A stretch of DNA of 64,000 nt, taken from assembly GCA_963843755.1 (NCBI GenBank), contig CAWJLS010000001.1, forward strand, positions 62,001 through 126,000. The letters run 5' to 3'. The stretch comes from CAWJLS01 sp963843755 (GTDB taxonomy: Bacteria; Acidobacteriota; Thermoanaerobaculia; Multivoradales; DATKCC01). Below are positions 6,824 through 15,600 of this stretch, in pieces. Under the pieces are notes generated by a model, which ran no database searches, was not told the origin of the DNA, and was given only the letters and a program-made list of their open reading frames with translations. The translations under genes and the position numbers were made by a program. The stretch's first letter is position 1; each line of letters opens with the position of its first letter.

Positions 6824-9211
6824 GTGCGGTGGTTGCTCGACCGGTACCTCCTTCGGGAAATCGCAGGCCCTCTTGGCCTCGGTTTCCTCGTCTACACGTT
6901 CATCCTCCTGCTGCAGGCGCTGTTCAAGTCGGCGGAGATGATCATCCGTCGGGGGCTCCCCGTGTCGACGGTCGGCGAGCTGCTGGCCCTGTCGCTGCCC
7001 AACATCGTCGTCCTCACCATCCCGATGTCGCTGCTTTTCGGGGTGCTGATCGCCATCGGCCGGATGTCGTCGGACAGCGAGCTGGTGGCCATGCGGGCGA
7101 CCGGCATCAGCCTGCTCAGCCTGTACCGGCCGATCCTCCTCCTCTCCACCTTCTTCTTCCTGGTCAACACGGTGTTGATGGTCTGGGTGCTCCCCTGGGG
7201 CAACCACCGGCTGCAGCTCGAGCGGCTCGACATCCTCACCCAGAGCATCTCGACCCAGGTCGAGCCGCGGATCTTCTGGGACGAGTGGGAGGACCAGGTG
7301 CTCTACGTCTTCGAGACCTCGGAGAGCGGAGACTCCTGGCGCGGCGTCTTCCTCGCCCAGTCGATCCCGTCGACCCACACCAACCAGGTGACCGTCGCCG
7401 AGCGCGGCCGGGTCCGGGTCGATCGCGACGGCGAACGGGTCGTGCTCGAGCTCTCGAACGCCCAGGTCCACGAGGTCGACCTGTCGAAGCCGGACTCCTA
7501 CCAGATCAGCTCCCACGACAGCCTGGAGGTGGTGCTCGAAGACCAGTTCTCCACCGAGCAACGGGCGCAGATCTCCGCCTCGAAAGGAGTCCGGGAGCTC
7601 AGCCTGCCGGAGCTCACTCAGTGGATGCACGACCCGAAGCGCACGGCGGAGACCCGCCGCCTGGCCCGGGTCGAGATCCACAAGAAGTTCTCGATCCCGT
7701 TCGCCTGCATCGTGTTCGGGATCTTCGCGTTGCCGCTCGGCTTCGACACCAGCCGCGGTGGCAAGGCGTCCGGGTTCGCGCTCTCGATCCTGGTGATCGT
7801 CGTCTACTGGGTGCTGCTCGACACCGGCGAGAAATCCGCGGAGGCCGGCAACCTGGCGCCGTGGCTCGCCATGTGGGGTCCCAACATCCTCCTGTCCGGC
7901 CTCGGGCTCTTCCTGCTCGCCCGGCGCAACCGCGACAAGAGCCTGCTGCTGACCAAGATCGACCGCTGGATCCGCCGGGATCTGTGGGCCCGGGTCCACT
8001 TCTTCCAGCGGCGCCGCCAGGAGCGGGCGGCCCGCCGGCGGGCCGTGCGGCTCGAGCGGGAGCGCGCGCGCCACGACGACCCGCACCTGGTCATCCGGCT
8101 CCCCCGCGTCCGGGTCTGGGTGCCGAACCTGATCGACCGCTACGTCTTCCGCGTCTTCACCAGCGTCTTCGGCCTGGTCCTCCTGTCGGGGCTCTCGATC
8201 TACCTGGTGGCGGACCTGACCGGCAAGGCGGACGAGATCATGAAGAATCACGTCCCCCGATCGGTGATCCTGCAGTACTACAAGTACTCGTCGCTTCAGA
8301 TGTTCTACGAGATCTCGCCGATCCTCGTGCTGGTGGCGACGCTCATCACCTTCAGCCTGCTGTCGAAGTCCAACGAGGTCATGGCCTTCAAGGCGCTCGG
8401 CGTCAGCCTCTACCGGCTGGCCGTGCCGGCGGTGGCGGCGGCGCTGGCGATCACGATCTTCACCGCCTTCCTGGAGACCGAGGTCCTCCCCGCCTCCAAC
8501 GAGAAGGTGGCGCGCCTCGACGACCGGATCCGCGGACGCGAGACCGCGCGGACCTATCGCCGCGCCGACAGGCAGTGGCTCTTCGGGCAGGACCGCTATA
8601 TCTACAACTACATCCACTACGACCCCGAGCGCCAGACGCTCCACCGGCTGCAGGTGTTCGAGTTCGATCCGGACACCCACCAGCTCGTCGGCCGCCTGGT
8701 CGCCCAGCGTGCCACCTACGATCACGACGGATGGTGGAAGTTCGAGGACGGCTGGTCGCGGACCTTCTCCGACAAGCGGGTCAGCCAGTACGACCGCTTC
8801 GCCGGCGACGTCCTCGGCCGCTTCCCCGAGGACCCCCACTACTTCGACAGCGAGATCCGCCCGCCCGAGCAGATGAGCTACGGCCAGCTCAAGGACTACA
8901 TCGGCGAGGTGGAACGGAGCGGCCAGTCGGTGCCGGAGCTCAAGGTGCAGCTCCAGAGCAAGATCGCCTACCCGGCGATCAGCCTGGTCATGGCGCTGGT
9001 CGCCCTCCCCTTCGCGTTCCGGCTGGGGCGGCAGGGCGCGCTCTACGGCGTCGGTCTGTCGATCGTCCTGGGGATGGTCTTCCTGGCGATCTACGCCTTC
9101 TTCACCACCCTCGGCGAGGCCGGTGCGCTGCCACCCATGGTCGCGGTATGGAGCCCGAACGTGGTCTTCGGGCTGTTCGCGGTCTACCTCTTCCTCGGCG
9201 TCAGAACCTGA
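6824..9211 (+). CDS. LPS export permease, LptF-LptG tandem fusion
   Basis: 795-residue inner-membrane protein with two complete LptF/LptG (YjgP/YjgQ) domains in one chain. These permeases form the channel of the LptB2FG transporter that extracts LPS from the inner membrane. The first domain starts at the N-terminus (LLDRYLLREI...) with paired membrane helices, a periplasmic beta-jellyroll part and three C-terminal helices (EIHKKFSIPFACIVFGIFALPLGF). The second starts near residue 430 (NLIDRYVFRVFTSVFGLVLL), after a highly basic cytosolic linker (RRRQERAARRRAVRLERERARH), and ends with SKIAYPAISLVMALVALPFAF. In E. coli these are two genes. GTG 6824 is chosen because the domain begins there and a TACAAT -10 lies just upstream; upstream frame extension is a shadow opposite queD. 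Confidence 0.92.
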   Translation: MRWLLDRYLLREIAGPLGLGFLVYTFILLLQALFKSAEMIIRRGLPVSTVGELLALSLPNIVVLTIPMSLLFGVLIAIGRMSSDSELVAMRATGISLLSLYRPILLLSTFFFLVNTVLMVWVLPWGNHRLQLERLDILTQSISTQVEPRIFWDEWEDQVLYVFETSESGDSWRGVFLAQSIPSTHTNQVTVAERGRVRVDRDGERVVLELSNAQVHEVDLSKPDSYQISSHDSLEVVLEDQFSTEQRAQISASKGVRELSLPELTQWMHDPKRTAETRRLARVEIHKKFSIPFACIVFGIFALPLGFDTSRGGKASGFALSILVIVVYWVLLDTGEKSAEAGNLAPWLAMWGPNILLSGLGLFLLARRNRDKSLLLTKIDRWIRRDLWARVHFFQRRRQERAARRRAVRLERERARHDDPHLVIRLPRVRVWVPNLIDRYVFRVFTSVFGLVLLSGLSIYLVADLTGKADEIMKNHVPRSVILQYYKYSSLQMFYEISPILVLVATLITFSLLSKSNEVMAFKALGVSLYRLAVPAVAAALAITIFTAFLETEVLPASNEKVARLDDRIRGRETARTYRRADRQWLFGQDRYIYNYIHYDPERQTLHRLQVFEFDPDTHQLVGRLVAQRATYDHDGWWKFEDGWSRTFSDKRVSQYDRFAGDVLGRFPEDPHYFDSEIRPPEQMSYGQLKDYIGEVERSGQSVPELKVQLQSKIAYPAISLVMALVALPFAFRLGRQGALYGVGLSIVLGMVFLAIYAFFTTLGEAGALPPMVAVWSPNVVFGLFAVYLFLGVRT

Positions 9212-9215
9212 CGCA

Positions 9216-9238
9216 CCCCTCCCAGGAGGGGAATTTCT
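9216..9238 (+). terminator. Terminator after lptFG
   Basis: CCCCTCC (9216-9222) pairs with GGAGGGG (9225-9231), followed by AATTTCT. It lies five bases after the lptFG stop codon. Confidence 0.6.
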
Positions 9239-9244
9239 ACCTGT

Positions 9245-9608
9245 CGCATTCCAAGATTTTCAAGAACTTCGATGGAATGACGGCGAAGCTCCGCGTCACG
9301 ACAGCGTCCAGCTCCGGTTGCCGCAGGGGAGGGAGTCAGGCTCGGAGGGGTCGTGGAAACCACAGCCCCTCCGAGCGACCGGGTTCAAGGATCTTCCCGG
9401 ATGAAGCGCGGAGAGTTGCGCAGGGAGAGCAACGAAGCAGTGTGGTTCCGGGCCCGGGAGCGCACCCCTGGTCCGGCGTGGGATCAGTTGGGGAAGGGTT
9501 GTCGTGTACATGGTAGGAAAACATCGGAAGGTCTCCGGCCTCTCTGACCTGGCGCCGCGGTCCCCGTCGTGGGCCGAGCTCCTCAGAGCCCGGACACGGC
9601 AAGTCCGG
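9245..9608. other. Hairpin-rich gap between convergent genes (possible ncRNA)
   Basis: The 500 bases between lptFG and the ECF sigma gene hold no credible ORF but many strong hairpins: CATTCCA/TGGAATG (about 9247-9280); a two-part stem at 9340-9376 (GCTCGGAGGGG / CCCCTCCGAGC enclosing GTGG-aaa-CCAC); CCGGG/CCCGG (9379-9400); GTTGC/GCAAC (9415-9433); CCGGAC/GTCCGG (9590-9608). Convergent genes do not need 500 bases, and the 5' part is AT-richer than the surroundings. It does not match the tRNA, tmRNA or SRP RNA features I know. Confidence 0.3.
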
Positions 9609-9710
9609 CCGTAGCAGGACCAGTACCGTCAGCGTCGAGAGAGAGTTACTGCAAAGTCGGGGCCACCGCCCTCCCCCGCCCGGGGAGGCGAACCGACAAC
9701 GGAACGGAGG

Positions 9711-10253
9711 TCAGTCGTGGAGCAGGTCGCGGGAGAGACCCATGCGCCGGAGCTCACGGGTCAGGGCCACCAGGCTGGAGGTGGTGAGCTTGCGGATCTC
9801 GTCGGCCCCCTCCCCCATCTGCTCCGCCACTTCGGAGCTCTTACAACCGAGGCCGTAGCGCAGCCTGAGGAGATCCTGGTACCGGCTCGGGAGGCGGGAG
9901 ATCGCCAGGTTCAGGTCGTGCCGGAGCTCGGTCTGGGACTGGGGCGGGTCGAGCGGCGTGGCGAAGGCGTCGAGCAGGGCCGCGTCGACGGCATCGTACA
10001 GGTCATCGCGCTTGCTGCGCCAGTAGAGGCTGCACCGGTTGCGCAGGGTCGAGAGCAGCCAGGCCTTCGGGTTGCGGATGTTCTCCCACTTGAACACCAG
10101 GGCGACGAACGTCTCCTGGAGCAGGTCTTCCGCATCCTCCTGGGGGATGTGGTAGCGGGCGAGCAGCCGGATCATGTCGTCCCGGCAGCTCTCGAGTAGC
10201 CCTTCGAACGGGCGGGTCGTATCCACGACGGCCTGGCTGGTCGCTCTGCTCAT
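9711..10253 (-). CDS. ECF-type RNA polymerase sigma factor
   Basis: 180-residue sigma-70 family protein with only regions 2 and 4. Region 2 spans about residues 20-85 (EDAEDLLQETFVALVFKW, then NPKAWLLSTLRNRC, the -10-recognising part). Region 4 spans about 115-170 (LPSRYQDLLRLRYGLGCKSSEVAEQMG, an HTH). It is a close paralogue of the gene at 10413-10955 immediately upstream: same length, and shared WRSKR..LYDAVD and LLRLRYGLGxKxxEVAEQMG-type segments. The 159-base gap between the two shows no gene. No anti-sigma factor is adjacent. Cys residues occur in region 4 (GLGCKSSE) but no zinc-binding anti-sigma motif is seen. Confidence 0.9.
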   Translation of the reverse strand: MSRATSQAVVDTTRPFEGLLESCRDDMIRLLARYHIPQEDAEDLLQETFVALVFKWENIRNPKAWLLSTLRNRCSLYWRSKRDDLYDAVDAALLDAFATPLDPPQSQTELRHDLNLAISRLPSRYQDLLRLRYGLGCKSSEVAEQMGEGADEIRKLTTSSLVALTRELRRMGLSRDLLHD

Positions 10254-10412
10254 CGGCTCACACCCGCCTGCTCGTGTCGACCGGCCTCGGTCCTGGCAGG
10301 TCCGTGCCCCGGGCGCGCAGATGCCGCGAGAGCGGCCCTGGGAGCGCCGCCGTTCGCACGGGGCGCTGGGACGCTCCGGTGTAGGTCCACCTGGAGCGAA
10401 TCCCTCATGGTG

Positions 10413-10955
10413 TCAGGTCTCCTCGGATTCCTTGTAGAAGCCGGTCTCCGTGAGCTGCTTGGTGAGCGCCGCCAGGCAGCGGCTGGTGATCTTGCGGATG
10501 CTCGAGGCCTGGTACCCCATGCGCTCGGCGACCTCCGCGGGCTTGTACCCGAGGCCGTACCGGAGCCGCAGAAGGGATCGGCACCGGTCCGGAAGCTCGG
10601 CGATCGCCCGCTCCAGATCGGCTCGGAGCTCACCGTTGAGCTGGGGTGTCCCGCCCGGTTTCGCCACCAGCTCGAGGATGCTGGTGTCGACCGCGTCGTA
10701 CAGCCGGGACCGCTTGCTTCGCCAGTACATGAGGCAGCGATTTCTCAGTGTCGCCACCAGCCACGCCTCTGGGTCGCGGATCTTCGTCCGCTTGTAGATC
10801 AGCGTGAGCACTGCCTCTTGGAGGACGTCTTCCGAGTCCTGGGGCGGAATCTGGTAGCGGAAGAGGATCCGCTCCAGGCGCCCCTGAAGGCGACGGAGGA
10901 GGTCGTCCAACGACCAGTCATCCTGCTGAGAGTCGAGATTCTGATCAAGAGCCAT
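10413..10955 (-). CDS. ECF-type RNA polymerase sigma factor (paralogue)
   Basis: 180 residues when started at ATG 10955; regions 2 (PPQDSEDVLQEAVLTLIYK, DPEAWLVATLRNRC) and 4 (LPDRCRSLLRLRYGLGYKPAEVAERMG) are clear. An in-frame ATG at 10982 would add nine residues, but a strong promoter (TAGACA-17-TATTCT, 10997-10969) places the transcript start between the two ATGs, so 10955 is preferred. That also makes the protein exactly as long as its downstream paralogue. The stop of the upstream lipoprotein gene is 54 bases away, so the gene may be read both from its own promoter and from the hutU-kinase operon. The two sigma factors are tandem duplicates and probably recognise related promoters. Confidence 0.9.
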   Translation of the reverse strand: MALDQNLDSQQDDWSLDDLLRRLQGRLERILFRYQIPPQDSEDVLQEAVLTLIYKRTKIRDPEAWLVATLRNRCLMYWRSKRSRLYDAVDTSILELVAKPGGTPQLNGELRADLERAIAELPDRCRSLLRLRYGLGYKPAEVAERMGYQASSIRKITSRCLAALTKQLTETGFYKESEET

Positions 10956-10968
10956 GGGAAGTCTCTTC

Positions 10969-10997
10969 AGAATAGCATTCATGAGATGCGCTGTCTA
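10969..10997 (-). promoter_or_regulatory. Promoter of the second ECF sigma gene
   Basis: On the minus strand TAGACA (10997-10992), exactly 17 bases, then TATTCT (10974-10969) preceded by TGC (extended -10). The ATG at 10955 is 14 bases after the -10, so the leader is only about 6 bases. Confidence 0.65.
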
Positions 10998-11009
10998 CTC
11001 GGCGTCGGC

Positions 11010-12656
11010 CTATCGGCCACCCGCCCCGTGGGCGGAACGACCAGCTTGGTCCGGGCCGGGGATCTGCGCCAGATCACCGCCTGTCTTCTCGAGTCGAAGC
11101 TCGCGTCCGTCCGGTAGGTAAAATCGCCCGCTCACGGCGACACGGGCCGGCTGAGATCGCGCGTGCAAGGTCACCCGCGCGCTCCCGACCGACTGACCGC
11201 CGATAAGCATCGGTGTGTACAGCCTGACTTCGTCCGGCTCTCGCCATCCGACGCCGGGACGCACTTCACGTCCTTCACGCCAGAGGCTGTAGCGATTGAA
11301 CTCCCCCGGGTCGACACGCTCTACGTAAGCACCCTCGGTTTCGACGGACAGGTAGTTGCCGTCCGCCAGCGCCAGATCCGTGCTCAAGGAGCTTCGATTC
11401 TCGATCGCGACGTCGAGAATCACCGTTGAACCACGCCTCGACTGTACCACGAGCGCGGGCGCGAGCGTCGGCTCTGGCGGTTCCTTCTCGAAGATGGCGG
11501 CCAGGGCGTCGGCCGGCGGCGAGAGCTCCTCCCCCGGGCTCGGCAGGCGCTGGACCAGTAGGCCGAGCAGGTGGCCGTCGTTCGCGTCGCTCAGCCGGCG
11601 CCGCAGATTCCAGACCAGCGACGGTGCCGTGCGCACGATCCGCACCGTCTCTCCCGGCGCCAGGTCCCAGCCGGCGACCCGCGTCCGCCGCTGGGCCTGG
11701 AAGCTGTAGACCAGGCGTCCCACGCCGGCGAAGGCGTCTCCGAGCGGCCGCCGCAGATCCGGGTTGGCGGCCAGGGCGGAGAGCGACGCACGGGTGGTGA
11801 CGTCGACCACGTCGCCGGACGACCCCAGGCGGCTCGCCGTGCCGATGGTGCGCACTCCGACCAGGTAGTCGACCCCGAGCTCGCCGAGCTTCGCGGCCTC
11901 CCCCGCCACCAGCTCAGGGTCCCACGACTCGGGGCGGTCCGGGGCCCCGGGGGGCTCACCGTAGAGAAACGGCACGACGAAGTCGGCCGCGCCCGCGAGA
12001 TCGTCCCAGTCCGGAGCGCCGATCCACGAGCGGTCGAGGGAGATCGACAGGAAGAGGTCGGACGGGATTTCGTCGCGGAGCCTCTCGACCAGGTGCGCCA
12101 GCACGTCGAGGCCGGCCTCTTCGCCCGCCACGGCCGGCGGGTCGCCGTCGGCACCTCCCCCGGCGGTGCCCGCGTCCCGTTGCGGCTCGAAGTGGAGATG
12201 GATGCCGACCGGCAGCAGGCCGGCGCCCTCCGCCGCGGAACGGAGACCGGCGAGCCCGGCCGCCAGGGAGGTCGCGGCACGCGACGGATCGAACTCTTTG
12301 GCACCGCCGGCCGGCGGCCACGCGCCGACGACGGTGAGCGTCACCGGCGTATGGGCGGGCGCCGCGTCGGCCAGGTCGTCGGTCCAGGGGTCGATCGCCA
12401 GGGAGCGCGCGCCGCCATCCCCCTTCCCCTCGGCGACCATCTCCCCCGCCGCCACGAACAGCTCGTCGACCCCGGCCGAGCGCAGGGCGCGGGCAGCCGA
12501 CGGGGCGAGCCCTCCCATGCGGGCATCGACCCACACCGCCGACCCCGCGGGGCGCCGCGGCCGGTCGCCGCCGCCGACGCCGCATCCGGCGAGCAGCCCC
12601 AGCGCCGTCGCCAGGACCGGCGCGAGCCACACGAACCTCCGCCTCAGGCGATTCAC
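11010..12656 (-). CDS. Lipoprotein, DUF3142-like
   Basis: 548 residues with a lipoprotein signal peptide ending in the lipobox LLAGC (Cys25), so probably anchored in a membrane facing the periplasm. The middle part (VGIHLHFEPQ, a LFLSISLDRSWI segment, DFVVPFLYGEP) has the alternating beta/alpha pattern of a TIM-barrel-like fold and resembles DUF3142 proteins. The C-terminal 150 residues look beta-rich (VVQSRRGSTVILDVAIENRSSLSTDL). Its ATG overlaps the stop of the sensor kinase by four bases (ATGA), so the two are translationally coupled and may work together. No catalytic motif is recognised; the family assignment is moderate. Confidence 0.65.
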   Translation of the reverse strand: MNRLRRRFVWLAPVLATALGLLAGCGVGGGDRPRRPAGSAVWVDARMGGLAPSAARALRSAGVDELFVAAGEMVAEGKGDGGARSLAIDPWTDDLADAAPAHTPVTLTVVGAWPPAGGAKEFDPSRAATSLAAGLAGLRSAAEGAGLLPVGIHLHFEPQRDAGTAGGGADGDPPAVAGEEAGLDVLAHLVERLRDEIPSDLFLSISLDRSWIGAPDWDDLAGAADFVVPFLYGEPPGAPDRPESWDPELVAGEAAKLGELGVDYLVGVRTIGTASRLGSSGDVVDVTTRASLSALAANPDLRRPLGDAFAGVGRLVYSFQAQRRTRVAGWDLAPGETVRIVRTAPSLVWNLRRRLSDANDGHLLGLLVQRLPSPGEELSPPADALAAIFEKEPPEPTLAPALVVQSRRGSTVILDVAIENRSSLSTDLALADGNYLSVETEGAYVERVDPGEFNRYSLWREGREVRPGVGWREPDEVRLYTPMLIGGQSVGSARVTLHARSQPARVAVSGRFYLPDGRELRLEKTGGDLAQIPGPDQAGRSAHGAGGR

Positions 12657-15600
12657 AAGGGGATTCTAATGGTCACTTCCAGTCCGCCGCCAGCGCGGTT
12701 GCGCGCGACCACCGTTCCGCCGTGCTCCTCGGCGATCCGGCGGGCGATCGGCAGGCCGAGCCCGGTGCCCGTGTCGTGGGTGGAGAAATTGGGGTCGAAG
12801 ATCCTCGGCAAGAGCTCGGGCGGAACGCCGACGCCCTGGTCGCGGACCGAGATCACCGCCCAGCCGTCGGTGCGCTCGAGCCGGACCACCACCCGCCCGC
12901 CGGCGCTGCTCGCGCGCAGGGCGTTCTCGATCAGGTTGCGCACCGCGCGGGTCAACAGCCGGCCGTCGAACCGTGCCGGCAGCGTCTCGGACGGCCCCTC
13001 GCGGACCACCTCGACGCCGGTCGTCGCCGCGCTGCGATAGGACTCGACCAGGTCGTCCATGGTGCTCGCCAGGTCGCCGGCCCGGGGCTCGATCCGCGGG
13101 ATCGAGCTGAAGGTCGAGAACTCGGAGGCGATCTGGCGCAGCTCCTCCACCTGTCCCAGGATGTTGCGGGTGCAGCGGTCGAAGACCTCGTCGAACGCCG
13201 CGCCGCCCTCCCGGTGCACCTCCCGCATGTGCTCGGTCGACAGGCGCAGCGGCGTCAGCGGGTTCTTGATCTCGTGGGCGATGATCCGGGCCATCTCGGC
13301 CCATGCCTGGAGCCGCTGGCTGCGCAGAACCTCCGTGGCGTCCTCCACCACGAGCAGCGCGGTCGGCTCGCCGCTCCCCGGCACCGGCACCCAGACCAGC
13401 GACCACTCCCGCTCGTCGCCCTCGTCCGGGTCGGCGAGCCGGACGGTCGTCCGGGCCGGACGGTCGCGGCCGGCTTCGACCCGGCCGCGCACCTCGTCGA
13501 GGAACTCCCGCACCGGCGCCAGACGGTCGTCCTCGAGCGTCGCACCGGCCCGCGGCTCGCCCGGTCCGGCGGTGTCGCCACCGCCCGCCTCGCCGATCTC
13601 CCGGGCCTTCGGCCGCAGCACCCGGTCGATCGGCTCCCCCACCTCGACGCCGAGGAGATCCCGCGCCACCCGGTTGTGCATCAGCACCCGGCCGTCGCGG
13701 TCGAGGGAGACCACGCCGGAGGTGATGTTCTCGACCATCCGCTCGACCACCTGTTTCTCGCGCACCAGGCGCTCCCGGCTCTCCGCGATCCGCCGGGCCA
13801 TGGCGTCGACCGCGTCGACCAGCGCCGCCAGCTCGAGCTCCCGCGGCGCCAGGTCGAGCGACGGCGCGCCGGCGGCGATCCGGCGGGTCCCCTCCACCAG
13901 CTCCTCGATCGGCTCGCTGAATCGGCGCGCCAGGGCCCCGCCGACCGCGATCAGCAGGCCGAAGAGCACCGCCGAGACCAGGACCGCCCGCCGCCTGAGC
14001 AGGCCGAGCTCCTCGGCCACCTCCTGCTGCTGTGCTAGCAGCGGGATCGACAGGAAGAGCCGCTCCTGGTCGGCCGGGCCGCCCGGGATGTGGAGCGGCG
14101 CGTAGATCTCTAGGTGTGCCGTCGAGCCGGTCAGGTTGGTGCGGGCGCCGCGGTCGTAGCGCAGCAGCGCCAGCCGGGAGTAGATCTCGCCGGGGATGCG
14201 CTCCGGCAACAGCCCGGCGGCGAACAGCTCGGGCTTGCTCGACGCCCAGATCGAGCTCCCCCAGTAGAGGTTGACCTGGTGGTGGACGACCCGGGAGACC
14301 CACATCAGCAGCTCGTCGTCGACCTGGGTGGTGAACCCGAACCCCGGCTCGAGCGACGCGACGTAGTCGCCGATCACCCGCTGGGCCGACGCCAGGGCCG
14401 CCTCGCCGGAGCTCCTCTGCTCGCGCAGCATGCGCTCCTCGGCGTCCGACAGCACCACCAGGTTGAACAGCAGGAGCGGCACCAGGACCAGTACGGTCAG
14501 GACGATCATCAACCGCTTGGAGTAGGAGCGCAGCGTCCGGCCGAGCAGGTCGCGAAACGCCGGACGCGGCAGGGCGAGCAGCAGCACCAGGCCTGCCGCC
14601 AGGGCAACCGCCAGAAGGTCGCCGACGGCGTGGGCGCCGACCCGTTCGAGCGCCGCGACCGGCTCGAGGATCGGCAGGTAGAGGACCTCGACACCGTCGT
14701 CGCCGGTGCGCGACCAGGCCCAAGCGCGTCCGGTCGGCGTGTCGACGATCTGTCGGCGCTTCGCCTCCGCGGACAGGGCGGCGGGCAACGGCGGCGACTC
14801 CGGCCAGGGCGAGATCAGGGCCCGCCCCTCGGCGGTGTAGAGGCCGTAGACCACCGACTCGGGCAGGCCGAGCACCTCCTGGTCGGCCGGCTGCCGGCTG
14901 CGCAGCAGGCCGAGCTCGATCGACTCGGAGGCATCGCCCCGGCCGAGGGAGAAACCGGGACGGGGCAGGAACCAGTAGTGCACCACCGCCCAGGGCGACC
15001 CCGCGTAGCGCAGCGTCGCCTCGCCGTAGGCCTGGGTGTCGTCCCAGGCGGGCAGGCTCAGCTCCTCCCACCGGGCCACCACCCAGTCCTCCGCGTTCGG
15101 TGCGACGTCGGTCGTCACCTGCGGCCCGAAAGCGAACACCGACCGGTCGCCGACGGCCGGCTGGATGAGCAGCGCCGACAGGGTGTTGGGGCGCGCCAGC
15201 GGGGAGCGGCGCCAGAGGGCGAACGCCAGATCCTCGCGGGCCAGGCCGTCCGGGTCGCGCGGCGCGATCCGGGCCAGGTCGACGCCGGCGAAGTAGGCCT
15301 GGAGGGAGGCCTCGAACGCCTGTCGCTCAGACTGCCCCGGCGGCGCCATCTCCGCCAGCAGGCTCTTCCCCACCGCCCCCTTGATCGCCGCGCGGTGGGC
15401 ACACTCCCAGCCGGTCGCCCCCAGGCCGGCCGCCAGCACGAGCACGATCGCCGCGGTCCCCGCCGGACGGAGGCGGCGGCGCGTCACCCAGACGCCGGAC
15501 GCGCCGCCGGCGACGACGAGCAGCGCCAGACCGGCCCAGGCGAAATCGTGGAGCGCCGCACCGACCAGCAGCGCGCCGAGCGCGCCCCACACCCAGGCGG

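Noticed and set aside
6800..8839. N-terminal extension of the queD frame on the minus strand
   Set aside because: Runs opposite lptFG and is low-complexity; QueD similarity begins at ATG 6799, where a -10 element lies just upstream.
9379..9400. GGGTTCAAGGATC resembling a tRNA T-arm
   Set aside because: The 3' half does not pair as a T-stem and no acceptor or anticodon arm could be fitted around it.
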